A stretch of DNA of 64,000 bases from an uncultured Lachnospiraceae bacterium (GTDB taxonomy: Bacteria; Bacillota; Clostridia; Lachnospirales; Lachnospiraceae): positions 31,767-95,766 of the forward strand of contig ONBT01000018.1 in the NCBI GenBank assembly GCA_900316075.1, given 5' to 3'. Positions 44,569 through 53,369 of the stretch are shown here, piece by piece. The number at the start of each line of letters is the position of its first letter. The first letter of the stretch is position 1. Under the pieces are notes generated by a model that was given only the letters and a program-made list of their open reading frames with translations, ran no database searches and was not told where the DNA came from. Made by a program: the position numbers and the translations under genes.

Positions 44569-45162
44569 ATGGCAATCGATAAAACCCCTATACTCAAGAG
44601 ATGCAGAAGCCTCGGTCTTGAGCCTGCATTCCTTGGTGTGGACAAGAAGTCCAGAAGAAAGAAAGAAGTCGGCCGCCGCAAGGTTTCCGAGTACGGCCAG
44701 CAGCTGAAGGAAAAGCAGAAGGCCAAGTTCATCTATGGCGTTCTGGAGAAGCCCTTCCGCAATTACTACGACAAGGCGGATATGATGAAGGGCATGACCG
44801 GTGAGAACCTGATGGTTATGCTTGAGACCCGTCTCGACAACGTCGTATTCCGTATGGGCTATGCCCGGACCCGCCGCGAGGCCCGTCAGGTCGTAGATCA
44901 CAAGTTCATCACCGTAAACGGCCGTACCATCAACCTTCCCGGTTACCAGGTAAAGCCCGGTGATGTCGTAGCCGTCAAGGAATCCAAGCGGAATATCCAG
45001 CGTTTCAAGGATATCAAGGATGCCGTAGCCGGCCGCACAACTCCCGAGTGGATGGATGTGGACAGCGAAAACCTGACCGGCAAGATCCTCGCTCTTCCCA
45101 AGCGTGAGCAGATCGATGTTCCTGTCGATGAGATGATGATAGTCGAGCTTTATTCCAAGTGA
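44569..45162 (+). CDS. rpsD: Ribosomal protein S4
   Basis: The protein has 197 residues. The S4 RNA-binding domain (about 88-150) has LETRLDNVVFRMGYARTRRE and VNGRTINLPGYQVKPGDVV. There is no N-terminal zinc-finger cysteine set, so this is the C-minus type. TAGGAGAAAAATAAT precedes the ATG. The spacer upstream holds a diverged copy of the 15-mer (44528). Confidence 0.97.
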   Translation: MAIDKTPILKRCRSLGLEPAFLGVDKKSRRKKEVGRRKVSEYGQQLKEKQKAKFIYGVLEKPFRNYYDKADMMKGMTGENLMVMLETRLDNVVFRMGYARTRREARQVVDHKFITVNGRTINLPGYQVKPGDVVAVKESKRNIQRFKDIKDAVAGRTTPEWMDVDSENLTGKILALPKREQIDVPVDEMMIVELYSK

Positions 45163-45210
45163 TCCGTTTAGGTAATTGAACGTAATTCAGCCTAAAAAGG
45201 AGGAAACGAA

Positions 45211-46170
45211 TTGTTCGATTTTGAAAAACCCAATATTTCCGTTGTCGAACTTTCAGAAGACAGGAAGCATGGCGTATTCGTTTGCGAACCTCTTGAGAGG
45301 GGCTACGGTACCACGCTGGGCAACTCCCTGCGCCGGATCATGCTTTCATCCCTTCCTGGATGCGCTGTATCCCAGGTCAAGATCGAGGGCGTACAGCATG
45401 AGTTCTCTACCATCCCCGGTGTCAAAGAGGATGTGACCGAAATCATCCTGAATATCAAGGAACTGGCCCTCCGGAACAACAGCGAGACCGACGAGCCCAA
45501 GACTGCCTACCTCGAGTATGAGGGCGAGGGCGTTGTCCGGGCATCCGATATCCAGTTTGATTCCGATATCGAGGTAGTCAATCCCGACCTTGTCATTGCA
45601 AACCTGAACGACGCGAACAGCCGCCTCTACATGGAACTCACCATCACGAACGGCCGTGGCTACGTAGGGTCTGACCGGAACAAGACCGACGAGACGCCCA
45701 TCGGTGTCATCGCCGTTGATTCCATCTACACCCCCATCGACCGGGTGAATATGAAGGTTGAGAATACCCGTGTCGGCCAGCAGACCGATTTCGACAAGCT
45801 GACCCTTGAGGTATGGACGAACGGGACCATGGGCCCTGATGAGGCAGTCAGCCTTGCAGCCAAGGTTCTCTGCGAGCACCTGAAGCTTTTCATCAACCTC
45901 TCGAATGCAGCAGACCGCTTCGACATCATCGCCCAGGAAGAGGGCGGCCCCGATGCTCCGAAGACGGACGACATGCCCATCGAAGAGCTGGAGCTTTCCG
46001 TACGGTCCTACAACTGCCTGAAGCGGGCGAACATCTCCACGGTTCGCGAGCTTACAGAGAAGACCGAAGAGGAAATGATGAAGGTCCGCAACCTCGGCCA
46101 CAAGTCTTTAGAAGAGGTCAAGAACAAGCTTCATGACCTGGGCCTCTCCTTCCGCAACGCGGACGAGTGA
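45211..46170 (+). CDS. rpoA: RNA polymerase alpha subunit (TTG start)
   Basis: The protein has 319 residues. The N-terminal dimerisation domain includes [20 protein letters not shown]. The C-terminal domain (about 250-315) has [17 protein letters not shown] and [16 protein letters not shown] for UP-element and activator contacts. The TTG start follows AAAAGGAGGAAACGAA. A 240-nt structured spacer follows before rplQ. Confidence 0.98.
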   Translation: MFDFEKPNISVVELSEDRKHGVFVCEPLERGYGTTLGNSLRRIMLSSLPGCAVSQVKIEGVQHEFSTIPGVKEDVTEIILNIKELALRNNSETDEPKTAYLEYEGEGVVRASDIQFDSDIEVVNPDLVIANLNDANSRLYMELTITNGRGYVGSDRNKTDETPIGVIAVDSIYTPIDRVNMKVENTRVGQQTDFDKLTLEVWTNGTMGPDEAVSLAAKVLCEHLKLFINLSNAADRFDIIAQEEGGPDAPKTDDMPIEELELSVRSYNCLKRANISTVRELTEKTEEEMMKVRNLGHKSLEEVKNKLHDLGLSFRNADE

Positions 46171-46410
46171 GTCTGAGACAGCCGGAAATACATGGAAGCC
46201 TCTTCTATGGTATCCGGTGGAAATGAGTGATTCCGGCGGCTGCCGATGAGGCAGGCGCTTGAATACAGGGCCGAAACGTAAGTCCGATGTGTAGTTTTGG
46301 CTCGAACAGAATAATATGATTGCCGCACGCAGGGCGTATGAGCCCGTAAGACGTGACGGGGCTGTAAGTCCGAATGGCAGGCGCCCGGCCGGCAGAAAGG
46401 AAGAATTATC
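46171..46410 (+). other. 240-nt structured spacer between rpoA and rplQ
   Basis: Two copies of GTAAGTCCGA (46278-46287 and 46364-46373) lie 86 nt apart. The second copy is directly preceded by a hairpin, AGCCCGT with ACGGGGCT (about 46341-46363). An ACGC-N3-GCGT element lies at 46327. No frame looks coding. It resembles an RNA leader, but I cannot place it in a known family. Confidence 0.5.
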
Positions 46411-46935
46411 ATGGCAATGTACAGAAAACTTTCCCGTCCTACCGCACAGCGGAAGGCAATGCTCAGAAGCGGCGTTACCCAGCTCATCTGGAAGGGCCGC
46501 ATCGTTACGACAGAGCCCAAGGCAAAGGAAATCAAGAAGATCGCTGAGTCCCTGATCGCCCTTGGCATCAAGGAGCGCGACAACTTCGACGAGGTTACCG
46601 TTTCCGCAAAGGTTCCCAAGAAGGACAAGGACGGCCACCGCGTCAAGGAAGAGAAGGACGGCAAGAAGGTTACCGTATACGAGACCGTAGAGAAGACCAT
46701 CAAGAAGGACCAGCCTTCCCGTCTGCACGCCCGTCGTCAGATGCTCAAGGTTCTCTATCCTGTCACCGAGAAGGCAGACAAGAGACGGGACACAAAGGAA
46801 GTCAACCTTCCCAACAAGATCTTCGATGAGTACGCTCCCAAGTATGCTGACCGCAAGGGCGGCTACACCCGGATCGTCAAGATCGGCCAGCGCAAGGGTG
46901 ACGGCGCGCTTGAGGTAGTTCTCGAGCTCGTCTGA
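46411..46935 (+). CDS. rplQ: Ribosomal protein L17, long form
   Basis: The protein has 174 residues, versus roughly 115-130 in most bacteria. It starts MAMYRKLSRPTAQRKAMLRS, with TQLIWKGRIVTTEPKAKEIK. The extra length is a charged insertion at about 66-100 (KKDKDGHRVKEEKDGKKVTV) in the middle. The normal ending (GGYTRIVKIGQRKGDGALEVVLEL) is intact. L17 longer than usual occurs in Lachnospiraceae, as far as I recall, and supports the taxonomic guess. AAAGGAAG precedes the ATG. Confidence 0.97.
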   Translation: MAMYRKLSRPTAQRKAMLRSGVTQLIWKGRIVTTEPKAKEIKKIAESLIALGIKERDNFDEVTVSAKVPKKDKDGHRVKEEKDGKKVTVYETVEKTIKKDQPSRLHARRQMLKVLYPVTEKADKRRDTKEVNLPNKIFDEYAPKYADRKGGYTRIVKIGQRKGDGALEVVLELV

Positions 46936-46966
46936 ATTCCGGCGAAAGTATATTGAAATGTAAAAG

Positions 46967-47000
46967 GCCCCGGGCACGCAATGCGTGCCCGGGGTCTTTT
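46967..47000 (+). terminator. Terminator closing the ribosomal cluster
   Basis: A 13-bp perfect stem (CCCCGGGCACGCA / TGCGTGCCCGGGG) around one base, then TCTTTT. Its core is the same ACGC-N3-GCGT palindrome found elsewhere. Confidence 0.9.
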
Positions 47001-47037
47001 GTTACAAAAATCGCGGAATGCCAGAAAATGACATCCC

Positions 47038-48750
47038 TTACATGATAACGGCGAACGACTGCGGGCCGGCGGTCAGGCCCTGGCCGGCCAGGAAGACATC
47101 GCCCAGACTGTAGACGGTCTGACCGGCGATGTCGGTCAGGGGAGTTTCCATCTGAACGGAAATCTCTGTATCCGAGGGGTTCAGGACAATGAGCAGGCTG
47201 CCCCGGCGGTAGACGAAGAGGGGAGAGCCTTCCTTCGAATAGACCGGCGTGAAGGCCCCGTCCGCGCCCAGGTCGTCCACATACCGGTGGCGGAGGGCGG
47301 TGAGGGCTTTGATTGTAGAAAGCAGGGAGGAGTCAATGCCTTTCTGGTCGGCCACGTCCCGGCCGGTACTGAATTGCTGAAGGACGCCAGTTGCTGAAGC
47401 GTTTGCATTTCCATCACCAGAAAGTCCGCACTCCGTATCCACCGGCAGGTAGAGCTTGTCCGCTGCAGCCGTGGAGAAGCCGCAGTTCTTTGATACGTCG
47501 GAGGTCCACTGCATGGGGGTCCGGGAACCGGTCCGCTGGTAGCCGCCTTCCTTCGTGGGCAGGTCGGCAAGATACCGCATGCCGATCTCGTCTCCGTAAT
47601 AGATGAAGGGAACGCCGGGCATGGTCAGCTGCCAGGCGAAGAAGAGCCTGAGCTCGGACTCGTCGAGACCGTAGGAAATCCGGGCTGTGTCGTGGTTGCC
47701 GGAGATCAGGCTGATGTAGCCCCGGTCCTTGGTCTGGGTGTAGCAATAGAGATATTCGGACAGAAAGAAGGAGATGTCCGTATGGGCGTCCTTCTTGAAA
47801 TAGGACTTGTCTGCCCGCTCGCCAGGCAGGGGCTCAAAGGAGCCTCTGCGGCTCGCGGCTGCTTTCCTGCCTTCCTCAATGTCGTGCTCCCGGAAGTACT
47901 CTGCATCTGCGTTTTCCCAGTCCCTGCAAAGCGCCTTGTACCCGTGCCTGTCGTGGTCGAGGAGGAAGTCCATGTGGAAGCCGGCCTTGAGGGAGAGAAC
48001 CGGATTCGACCACTCGGAGACCATGGCGGCGTCGGGGTATTCCCTGTCCAGCATGGCCCGGATGTCCCGCCAGATGGCGGAGGTGCCGGCCTTGTCGTCG
48101 GTATCGTCCTTTACCAGGGAGTCGGCCATGTCCACCCGGAAGCCGTCGCAGCCAAGTCCCAGCCAGAAGCGCATGATGTCCTTGATGGCTTCGACAGTCG
48201 CTTTGGCTTCAGGGGAATCCGTGGCGGACTGCCATTTCTCAGTGGGGGAATACCACCCGTAGTTCAGGGCCGGCTGGGACTTAAAGAAATTCAGCATGTA
48301 GCAGCCACTGCGCTCGGACTCGCCGCCGATATAGGGGTGGCCTCCGATGCCCTCGAAGGCGTGGCTCGTCCAGATATAGCGGCCGCTGTACTCATTGGGC
48401 TCGGCTTTCTTGCTTGCAACAAACCATTCGTGCTCCTCCGAGGTGTGGCCGGGAACCAGGTCGAAGAGGACATGAATCCCCTTCTTGTGCGCTTCTTCGA
48501 AGAGGTGGACCGCGTCGTCATTGGTTCCGTAGCGGGGCGCAATCAGCTTGTAATTTCGCACATCGTATCCCGCGTCTTTGAAGGGGGAGTCGAAGCAGGG
48601 GTTGATCCAGAGGGCATTCGCGCCCAGGTCCTTGATGTAATCGAGCTTCTCGATGATTCCCTGCAGATCCCCGATGCCGTCCCCGTTCGAATCGTAGAAG
48701 GACTGGGGGTAGATTTCGTAGAATACCGCGTCATTGAGCCAGGAAGGCAT
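47038..48750 (-). CDS. Alpha-glucosidase/oligo-1,6-glucosidase-type GH13 enzyme, cytoplasmic
   Basis: The protein has 570 residues with no signal peptide. GH13 motifs are FDLVPGHTS near 96-104, DGFRVDMAD with nucleophile Asp207, MVSEWSNP with acid Glu246, and SGNHDTAR. The start YEIYPQSFYDSNGDGIGDLQGI is typical of exo-acting alpha-glucosidases. It should release glucose from imported maltodextrins. ATG 48750 follows AAAGGAG. The longer frame upstream is unsupported. It is downstream of the lacI-type gene on the same strand, 120 nt apart. Confidence 0.92.
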   Translation of the reverse strand: MPSWLNDAVFYEIYPQSFYDSNGDGIGDLQGIIEKLDYIKDLGANALWINPCFDSPFKDAGYDVRNYKLIAPRYGTNDDAVHLFEEAHKKGIHVLFDLVPGHTSEEHEWFVASKKAEPNEYSGRYIWTSHAFEGIGGHPYIGGESERSGCYMLNFFKSQPALNYGWYSPTEKWQSATDSPEAKATVEAIKDIMRFWLGLGCDGFRVDMADSLVKDDTDDKAGTSAIWRDIRAMLDREYPDAAMVSEWSNPVLSLKAGFHMDFLLDHDRHGYKALCRDWENADAEYFREHDIEEGRKAAASRRGSFEPLPGERADKSYFKKDAHTDISFFLSEYLYCYTQTKDRGYISLISGNHDTARISYGLDESELRLFFAWQLTMPGVPFIYYGDEIGMRYLADLPTKEGGYQRTGSRTPMQWTSDVSKNCGFSTAAADKLYLPVDTECGLSGDGNANASATGVLQQFSTGRDVADQKGIDSSLLSTIKALTALRHRYVDDLGADGAFTPVYSKEGSPLFVYRRGSLLIVLNPSDTEISVQMETPLTDIAGQTVYSLGDVFLAGQGLTAGPQSFAVIM

Positions 48751-48870
48751 AGCTATTCTCCTTTCAAAAAGACAGCCGCTCAGAAAAATCTGGGCGGCTG
48801 AAATTATATATACACAGTGCGTACACGAGTCATACGGCCGCAGCACACAAGAACGGTCGCTTCGTACCAA

Positions 48871-49959
48871 TCACCGTACCGCGCTCGTGTCCTGCAGGAA
48901 GCTGTTGTAAAGGGCCGGATTGATATTGGCGACAGAGTCCTTGTCCCGGTACTGCTGCATAGCGAGCCTCGGGCGAGCGATGGCAGTCGAGTCGCGGACG
49001 ACGAGCTTGGGCCGCAGAAGGTTCTTGGAAAGAGCGATATGCTCGGTCATGACCTTCAATATATAGTAGCCCGACTTGCCCAGTTCCGGCAGGTCCTGGT
49101 GGATGGTCGTGAGGGGCGGAGTCAGCTTGGAAGCGGGCGGCAGGTCATCAAAGCCGATGACGGAGACGTCCTCCGGCACTGAAAAACCGGCGTTCTTCAC
49201 GGATTCATAGACCCCTTCCGCGATGTCGTCGTTGCCGCAGATGATGGCCGTGGCCCCGAGACTTAAGAAGGTAGGTACATGGTAGGAAGCCGCCTCCTTG
49301 ACGAAGTAGCCGTAGACCGCCAGGTCCGGATTGATGGGCAGGTGGTGGCTGTACATGGCCCGGAGATAGGCAAGCATGCGGATATCGGACACATAGGAGC
49401 CCTTGGAGCCGTCCAGAAAGGCAATCTTCTCATGTCCCTGGGCAACGAGGTGGCTGACCGCCATGTCGATGCCCTCCTCGCTGTCGGTCCCGATCGAGCC
49501 CACGTAGGGATTGGCCGGGATGTAATTGTCGAGAAGGACCGTGGGGAAACGTGTGGTTTCCAGGGTCTTCATCCAGGGGTCCTCGAGGGAGAAGCCCAGG
49601 ATATAGGCCCCCGCGTAGCCGTGCTCCATCAGGAAGGTGTCGTATTCGTGGGCCTTCTGGAAGTCTTCGGAAACGGCGATGATGTCGACGCCGTTGTCAT
49701 CGGCGTAAGCGGCCTTCTCGAAGCCCAGCACGATGGGGTGGCCGAAAGACGAGGCACTCTCGTAGTCCATATTTTCTATGAAAAGAACGAAGCGGGAATG
49801 GGGCCCCTCCGTCCCTTTCTTGTGGTAGCCGAGCTCGACGGCCGTATCCAGGACCTTGCGCCTGAGTTCGTCACTGATGTCGTGGCCGCCGTTTAAGCCC
49901 TTCGAAACCGTGCTGACGGAAATCCCCAGGCGGTCGGCTATATCTTTGATCGTTGCCAT
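48871..49959 (-). CDS. LacI-family transcriptional regulator
   Basis: The protein has 362 residues. The N-terminal helix-turn-helix is TIKDIADRLGISVSTVSKGLNGG at 3-25, with a hinge near 47-60. The periplasmic-binding-protein-like sensor domain follows (IGTDSEEGIDMAVSHL, VIGFDDLPPASKLTPPLTTI). By location it most likely controls both the glucosidase gene and the divergent malEFG genes, binding TTTCGAAA-like sites in the shared spacer. AAGGGG upstream of the ATG is followed by a small hairpin (GGGTT / AACCC) that could mask initiation. Confidence 0.93.
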   Translation of the reverse strand: MATIKDIADRLGISVSTVSKGLNGGHDISDELRRKVLDTAVELGYHKKGTEGPHSRFVLFIENMDYESASSFGHPIVLGFEKAAYADDNGVDIIAVSEDFQKAHEYDTFLMEHGYAGAYILGFSLEDPWMKTLETTRFPTVLLDNYIPANPYVGSIGTDSEEGIDMAVSHLVAQGHEKIAFLDGSKGSYVSDIRMLAYLRAMYSHHLPINPDLAVYGYFVKEAASYHVPTFLSLGATAIICGNDDIAEGVYESVKNAGFSVPEDVSVIGFDDLPPASKLTPPLTTIHQDLPELGKSGYYILKVMTEHIALSKNLLRPKLVVRDSTAIARPRLAMQQYRDKDSVANINPALYNSFLQDTSAVR

Positions 49960-50479
49960 GGCGGGTTCACCGGAACCCCTTTCTATATAATAATCTGTCT
50001 CCGATGGAAGGACGAAACAGCAGGAACCCTGCCCAGGGCCTCTGTAAAGCGCCTCAAATGGAAACTATAGTCATACCTTCTGCTTCTCTCATTATAGATA
50101 AAAACTTTCGCAAAACAAGCATTTGCGAAAGTTCTCGAAAATCTTTGTGCAACCTCTCCAAAATCGGATTTCGAAAATTATCGAAAGTGCCGAAAAAGAA
50201 TCCCGCTGTTGACAGAAATACGGGCATGGTGTTAAAACATACTCAGCGAAACGAAAAGCGGCGAAAACCAAACAAGCTGGAATCGTTTTCAAAGAAACGG
50301 AAATTTTCGAATACTTTCGAATCGAGCCTTTCTTCGAAAATCTCACTCGAACGGTTTTGAAACAGTTTTTCGCAAAACAACCAAGGTCCTGACAGCGGCG
50401 CAGCCGTTGATTCGGGAAGCGCCGGAGAGGGAGTTTCCCCGGCAGCAAATTTCCCTATAGAAAAGGAGAGGGTAGACAC
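49960..50479. promoter_or_regulatory. Divergent regulatory region of the maltodextrin locus with many TTTCGAAA-like sites
   Basis: This 520-nt spacer has no gene. It holds a perfect 12-bp inverted repeat AACTTTCGCAAA / TTTGCGAAAGTT (50103-50114 and 50122-50133) and TTTCGA-6-TCGAAA at 50169-50186. CGTTT / AAACG lies at 50284-50299, and several further TTTTCGAA or TTCGAAA half-sites lie between 50305 and 50345. These resemble LacI/CcpA-family operators and flank the predicted malE promoter at 50209. The start of the malE leader contains GAGAGGGTAGACAC. Confidence 0.65.
50209..50237 (+). promoter_or_regulatory. Predicted malE promoter
   Basis: TTGACA at 50209, a 17-bp spacer and TTAAAA at 50232, between the inverted-repeat operator candidates. 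The -10 is weak, consistent with a regulated promoter. The leader to the malE ATG would be about 240 nt. Confidence 0.5.
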
Positions 50480-51793
50480 ATGAAAAAGAAGATTCTTTCA
50501 ATCCTGCTCGCAGGAGCAATGGGAGCTACACTTCTTGCCGGATGCGGCAGCAGCTCTTCATCGGATGACACAGCAGCTTCCACGGATACTTCCGCAAGCT
50601 CCGACACCACTGCTTCCAGCGATACCACATCTTCCACACCGGAGGACGTAACCCTTACGGTTATGACTCCTGCAGAGGATCAGGATGATGCGAACGGCAA
50701 CTGGGCAAAGACCGAGTGCGAGAAGTTCGCTGAGGCAAACAAGGACAAGTGGAACATCACTTTCGAGTATGTTCAGGCTTCCGAGGCCGATGCAAAGGAT
50801 ACCGTCCTTCAGGATCCCGCAGCTGCCGCTGATGTATACATGTTCGCAAACGACCAGATCACAGACCTTGTAAAGAAAGGCGCTCTGGCAAAGCTCGGCG
50901 GCGACGCTGCTGACGCAGTCAAGAACAACAACTCCGAGTCCGTTGCCGCTACCGTTACCTATCAGGGCGACATCTACGGCGTTCCTTACACATCGAATAC
51001 ATGGTTCATGTATTACGACAAGAGAGTCTTCTCCGACGACGATGTAAAGAGCCTCGACACCATGCTTTCTAAGGGCAAGGTTTCCTTCCCTCTGGACAAC
51101 GGCTGGTATCTCGAAGCCTTCTATACAGCAAACGGCTGCACCTTCTACGGCGACGGCTCCGATGAGAGCGCCGGAATCGACTTCGCTTCCGACAAGGCTA
51201 CTCCCGTTACGAAGTATCTCGTAAGCCTGATGAGCAACCCCAACTTCGTAGCTGATTCCAATGATGGTTCCCTTGGTCTTGCAGGTCTTGCCGATGGTTC
51301 CGTAAACGCTTACTTCAACGGCAACTGGAACTATGACAACGTTGTTGAGGCCCTCGGCGGCGAAGAGAATGTCGGCTGCGCTCAGCTTCCTACATTCACT
51401 CTTGACGGCAAGGAAGTTCAGATGAAGTCCTTCCTTGGTTCCAAGGCTCTCGGCGTCAACCCCAACTGCAAGAACCAGGCAGCAGCTGTTGCCCTTGCTT
51501 CCTTCCTTGGTTCCGAGGACGCTCAGCTCGACCACTTCACAATGCGGTCTCAGGCTCCTGTAGCTACATCTCTTGCTTCCAATGCTGACGTCACTGCAAA
51601 CAAGGCCTGCGCAGCACTTGCAGCAGTTGCAGCCAACACTTCTACTGCACAGCCTATCTTCGGTATGCAGGGTTACTGGGACGCAGCTACTCCTTTCGGC
51701 GACGCAATCATCAACGGCGATGTAACCGCTGACAACGCTGAAGAGAAGACCCAGGAATTCGCTGACCAGATTAACGGCTCCCTCGTTCAGTAA
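50480..51793 (+). CDS. malE: Maltose/maltodextrin-type ABC transporter substrate-binding lipoprotein
   Basis: The protein has 437 residues. A lipoprotein signal ends at LLAGC (Cys22), followed by a Ser/Asp/Thr linker. The extracellular binding protein family 1 fold includes YGVPYTSNTWFMYYDKRVF and NGNWNYDNVVEALGG. The C-terminal part has the helix bundle typical of MalE. It captures sugar polymers for MalFG. AAAGGAGAGGG precedes the ATG. Abundant Asn/Ala codons and a downstream hairpin suggest high expression. The exact sugar (maltose, maltodextrin, glucan) is inferred from the neighbouring amylases. Confidence 0.88.
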   Translation: MKKKILSILLAGAMGATLLAGCGSSSSSDDTAASTDTSASSDTTASSDTTSSTPEDVTLTVMTPAEDQDDANGNWAKTECEKFAEANKDKWNITFEYVQASEADAKDTVLQDPAAAADVYMFANDQITDLVKKGALAKLGGDAADAVKNNNSESVAATVTYQGDIYGVPYTSNTWFMYYDKRVFSDDDVKSLDTMLSKGKVSFPLDNGWYLEAFYTANGCTFYGDGSDESAGIDFASDKATPVTKYLVSLMSNPNFVADSNDGSLGLAGLADGSVNAYFNGNWNYDNVVEALGGEENVGCAQLPTFTLDGKEVQMKSFLGSKALGVNPNCKNQAAAVALASFLGSEDAQLDHFTMRSQAPVATSLASNADVTANKACAALAAVAANTSTAQPIFGMQGYWDAATPFGDAIINGDVTADNAEEKTQEFADQINGSLVQ

Positions 51794-51828
51794 TTGAGAA
51801 CCTTGTAAAGGTTAGATAAGAATTTTAG

Positions 51829-51858
51829 CCGCCGCCGGTTGTCACAGATCGGCGGCGG
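51829..51858 (+). terminator. GC hairpin between malE and malF
   Basis: Perfect 9-bp arms CCGCCGCCG / CGGCGGCGG around 12 nt, without a T run. It probably protects the malE message or gives partial termination, raising MalE over MalFG. A smaller CCGGG aa CCCGG hairpin with TTTT follows at about 51914-51931. Confidence 0.6.
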
Positions 51859-51928
51859 ATTTCAGGTAGAAAAGACTTAACATTAGTATAGTTTTCGTCT
51901 ATATTGAAATCATCCGGGAACCCGGGGT

Positions 51929-51943
51929 TTTATATTAGTCATA
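51929..51943 (-). repeat. TATGACTAATATAAA element before malF
   Basis: The reverse complement of TATGACTAATATAAA, directly before the malF ribosome site (AAAGGAGAGGG). A diverged copy (TTAACATTAGTATA) lies 50 nt upstream. Confidence 0.7.
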
Positions 51944-51965
51944 AGGATGAAAAGGAGAGGGACAG

Positions 51966-53369
51966 ATGGCTGACGTGACAGTGCAGACAGACGCTGCACC
52001 CAAAAAGCAGAAAAAGAGAAGCATGTTCTATACTCCCTACACGGTCCTGAATGCGATTACGAAGGGCGACATTTTCACGAAGCTCTCCATCGTCGTCATG
52101 GGCCTGGGATGTATGGTCCGCGGGCAGGTCATGAAGGGAATCTGCTGGCTGCTCGTGGAGATTGCCTATATTTTTTACATGGTCCAGTATGGTGCGCTGG
52201 CCCTGTCCAGACTGCCCGGGCTCGGCGATTCCGCCCAGAAGGAAGTCTGGGATGAGGCCCAGGGGGTTTATATCTATGAGGCCGGCGACAATTCCGTTCT
52301 CTACCTCCTCTACGGCGTCATCACCATCGTGCTCACGGTCGTCTTCATCTGCTTCTGGGCGGACAGCCTTAGGAGCTCATACAAGTCGGAGTGCCTGAAG
52401 AAGTCCGGCCAGCGCCTCTACACCTTCCGGGACGACCTCAAGTCCCTCGTGAATGAGAACATCTGGCGGCTTCTCATGTTCCTGCCCTTCGCGGGAATCC
52501 TGGTCTTCACGATCATGCCCCTCTGCTACATGATCCCGATGGCCTTCACGAACTACTCGACCATCGACGACCACCTGACCCTCTTCGACTGGGTCGGCCT
52601 TGAAAACTTCAAGACCGTCCTGGGTCTCGGCGGCAAGCTGGGCAAGACCTTCTGGCCTGTCCTCGGATGGACCCTGATCTGGGCCTTCTTCGCCACCTTC
52701 CTGAACTTCTTCTTCGGCATGATTCTGGCCCTGGTCATTCAGCGGAAGGACACGAAGGGGAAAGCCGTATGGCGTTTTCTCTTCATGATTTCCATTGCAG
52801 TTCCCCAGTTCGTATCCCTGCTTCTGATGCGGCAGATGCTGGCCCGCCAGGGCGTTATAAATAATCTCCTCCTCGAGTGGGGCTGGATCAAGCAGCCGCT
52901 TCCCTTCTGGACGGACGCCACCTGGGCTCGTGTCACCGTCATCCTCATCAACTGCTGGATCGGTATTCCCTACTCCATGCTGCAGGTCACCGGTATTCTG
53001 CAGAACATCCCCGCGGAACTGACCGAGGCGGCGAAGATTGACGGAGCCAACTCCGTACAGGTCTTCTTCAAGATTACCCTGCCCTACATCATGTTCATCA
53101 TGGGGCCCTACATCATCACCCAGTTTACGGGCAATATCAACAACTTCAACGTCATCTACCTGCTGTCGGGCGGCGCACCTACCCCTGTCGGAAGAACCGC
53201 CGGCAAGACCGATCTGCTGGTTACCTGGCTCTACAAGCTGACTGTCGACTATCAGTACTACAACCTCGGTGCCGTCATCGGTATCCTGACCTTCATAGTC
53301 CTGTCGATTGTCGCCCTCGTTACTTACAGAAATACAGCTTCGTACAAGGATGAGGAGGGATTCCAGTAA
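51966..53369 (+). CDS. malF: Maltodextrin ABC transporter permease MalF
   Basis: The protein has 467 residues and about eight helices. An N-terminal part of two to three extra helices (about 25-130) precedes the MetI-type domain, common in Firmicutes MalF. The coupling loop is AELTEAAKIDGANSVQVFFKITLPY at about 350-374. It forms the channel with MalG. AAAGGAGAGGGAC precedes the ATG. The stop overlaps the malG start by one base (TAATG). Confidence 0.9.
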   Translation: MADVTVQTDAAPKKQKKRSMFYTPYTVLNAITKGDIFTKLSIVVMGLGCMVRGQVMKGICWLLVEIAYIFYMVQYGALALSRLPGLGDSAQKEVWDEAQGVYIYEAGDNSVLYLLYGVITIVLTVVFICFWADSLRSSYKSECLKKSGQRLYTFRDDLKSLVNENIWRLLMFLPFAGILVFTIMPLCYMIPMAFTNYSTIDDHLTLFDWVGLENFKTVLGLGGKLGKTFWPVLGWTLIWAFFATFLNFFFGMILALVIQRKDTKGKAVWRFLFMISIAVPQFVSLLLMRQMLARQGVINNLLLEWGWIKQPLPFWTDATWARVTVILINCWIGIPYSMLQVTGILQNIPAELTEAAKIDGANSVQVFFKITLPYIMFIMGPYIITQFTGNINNFNVIYLLSGGAPTPVGRTAGKTDLLVTWLYKLTVDYQYYNLGAVIGILTFIVLSIVALVTYRNTASYKDEEGFQ

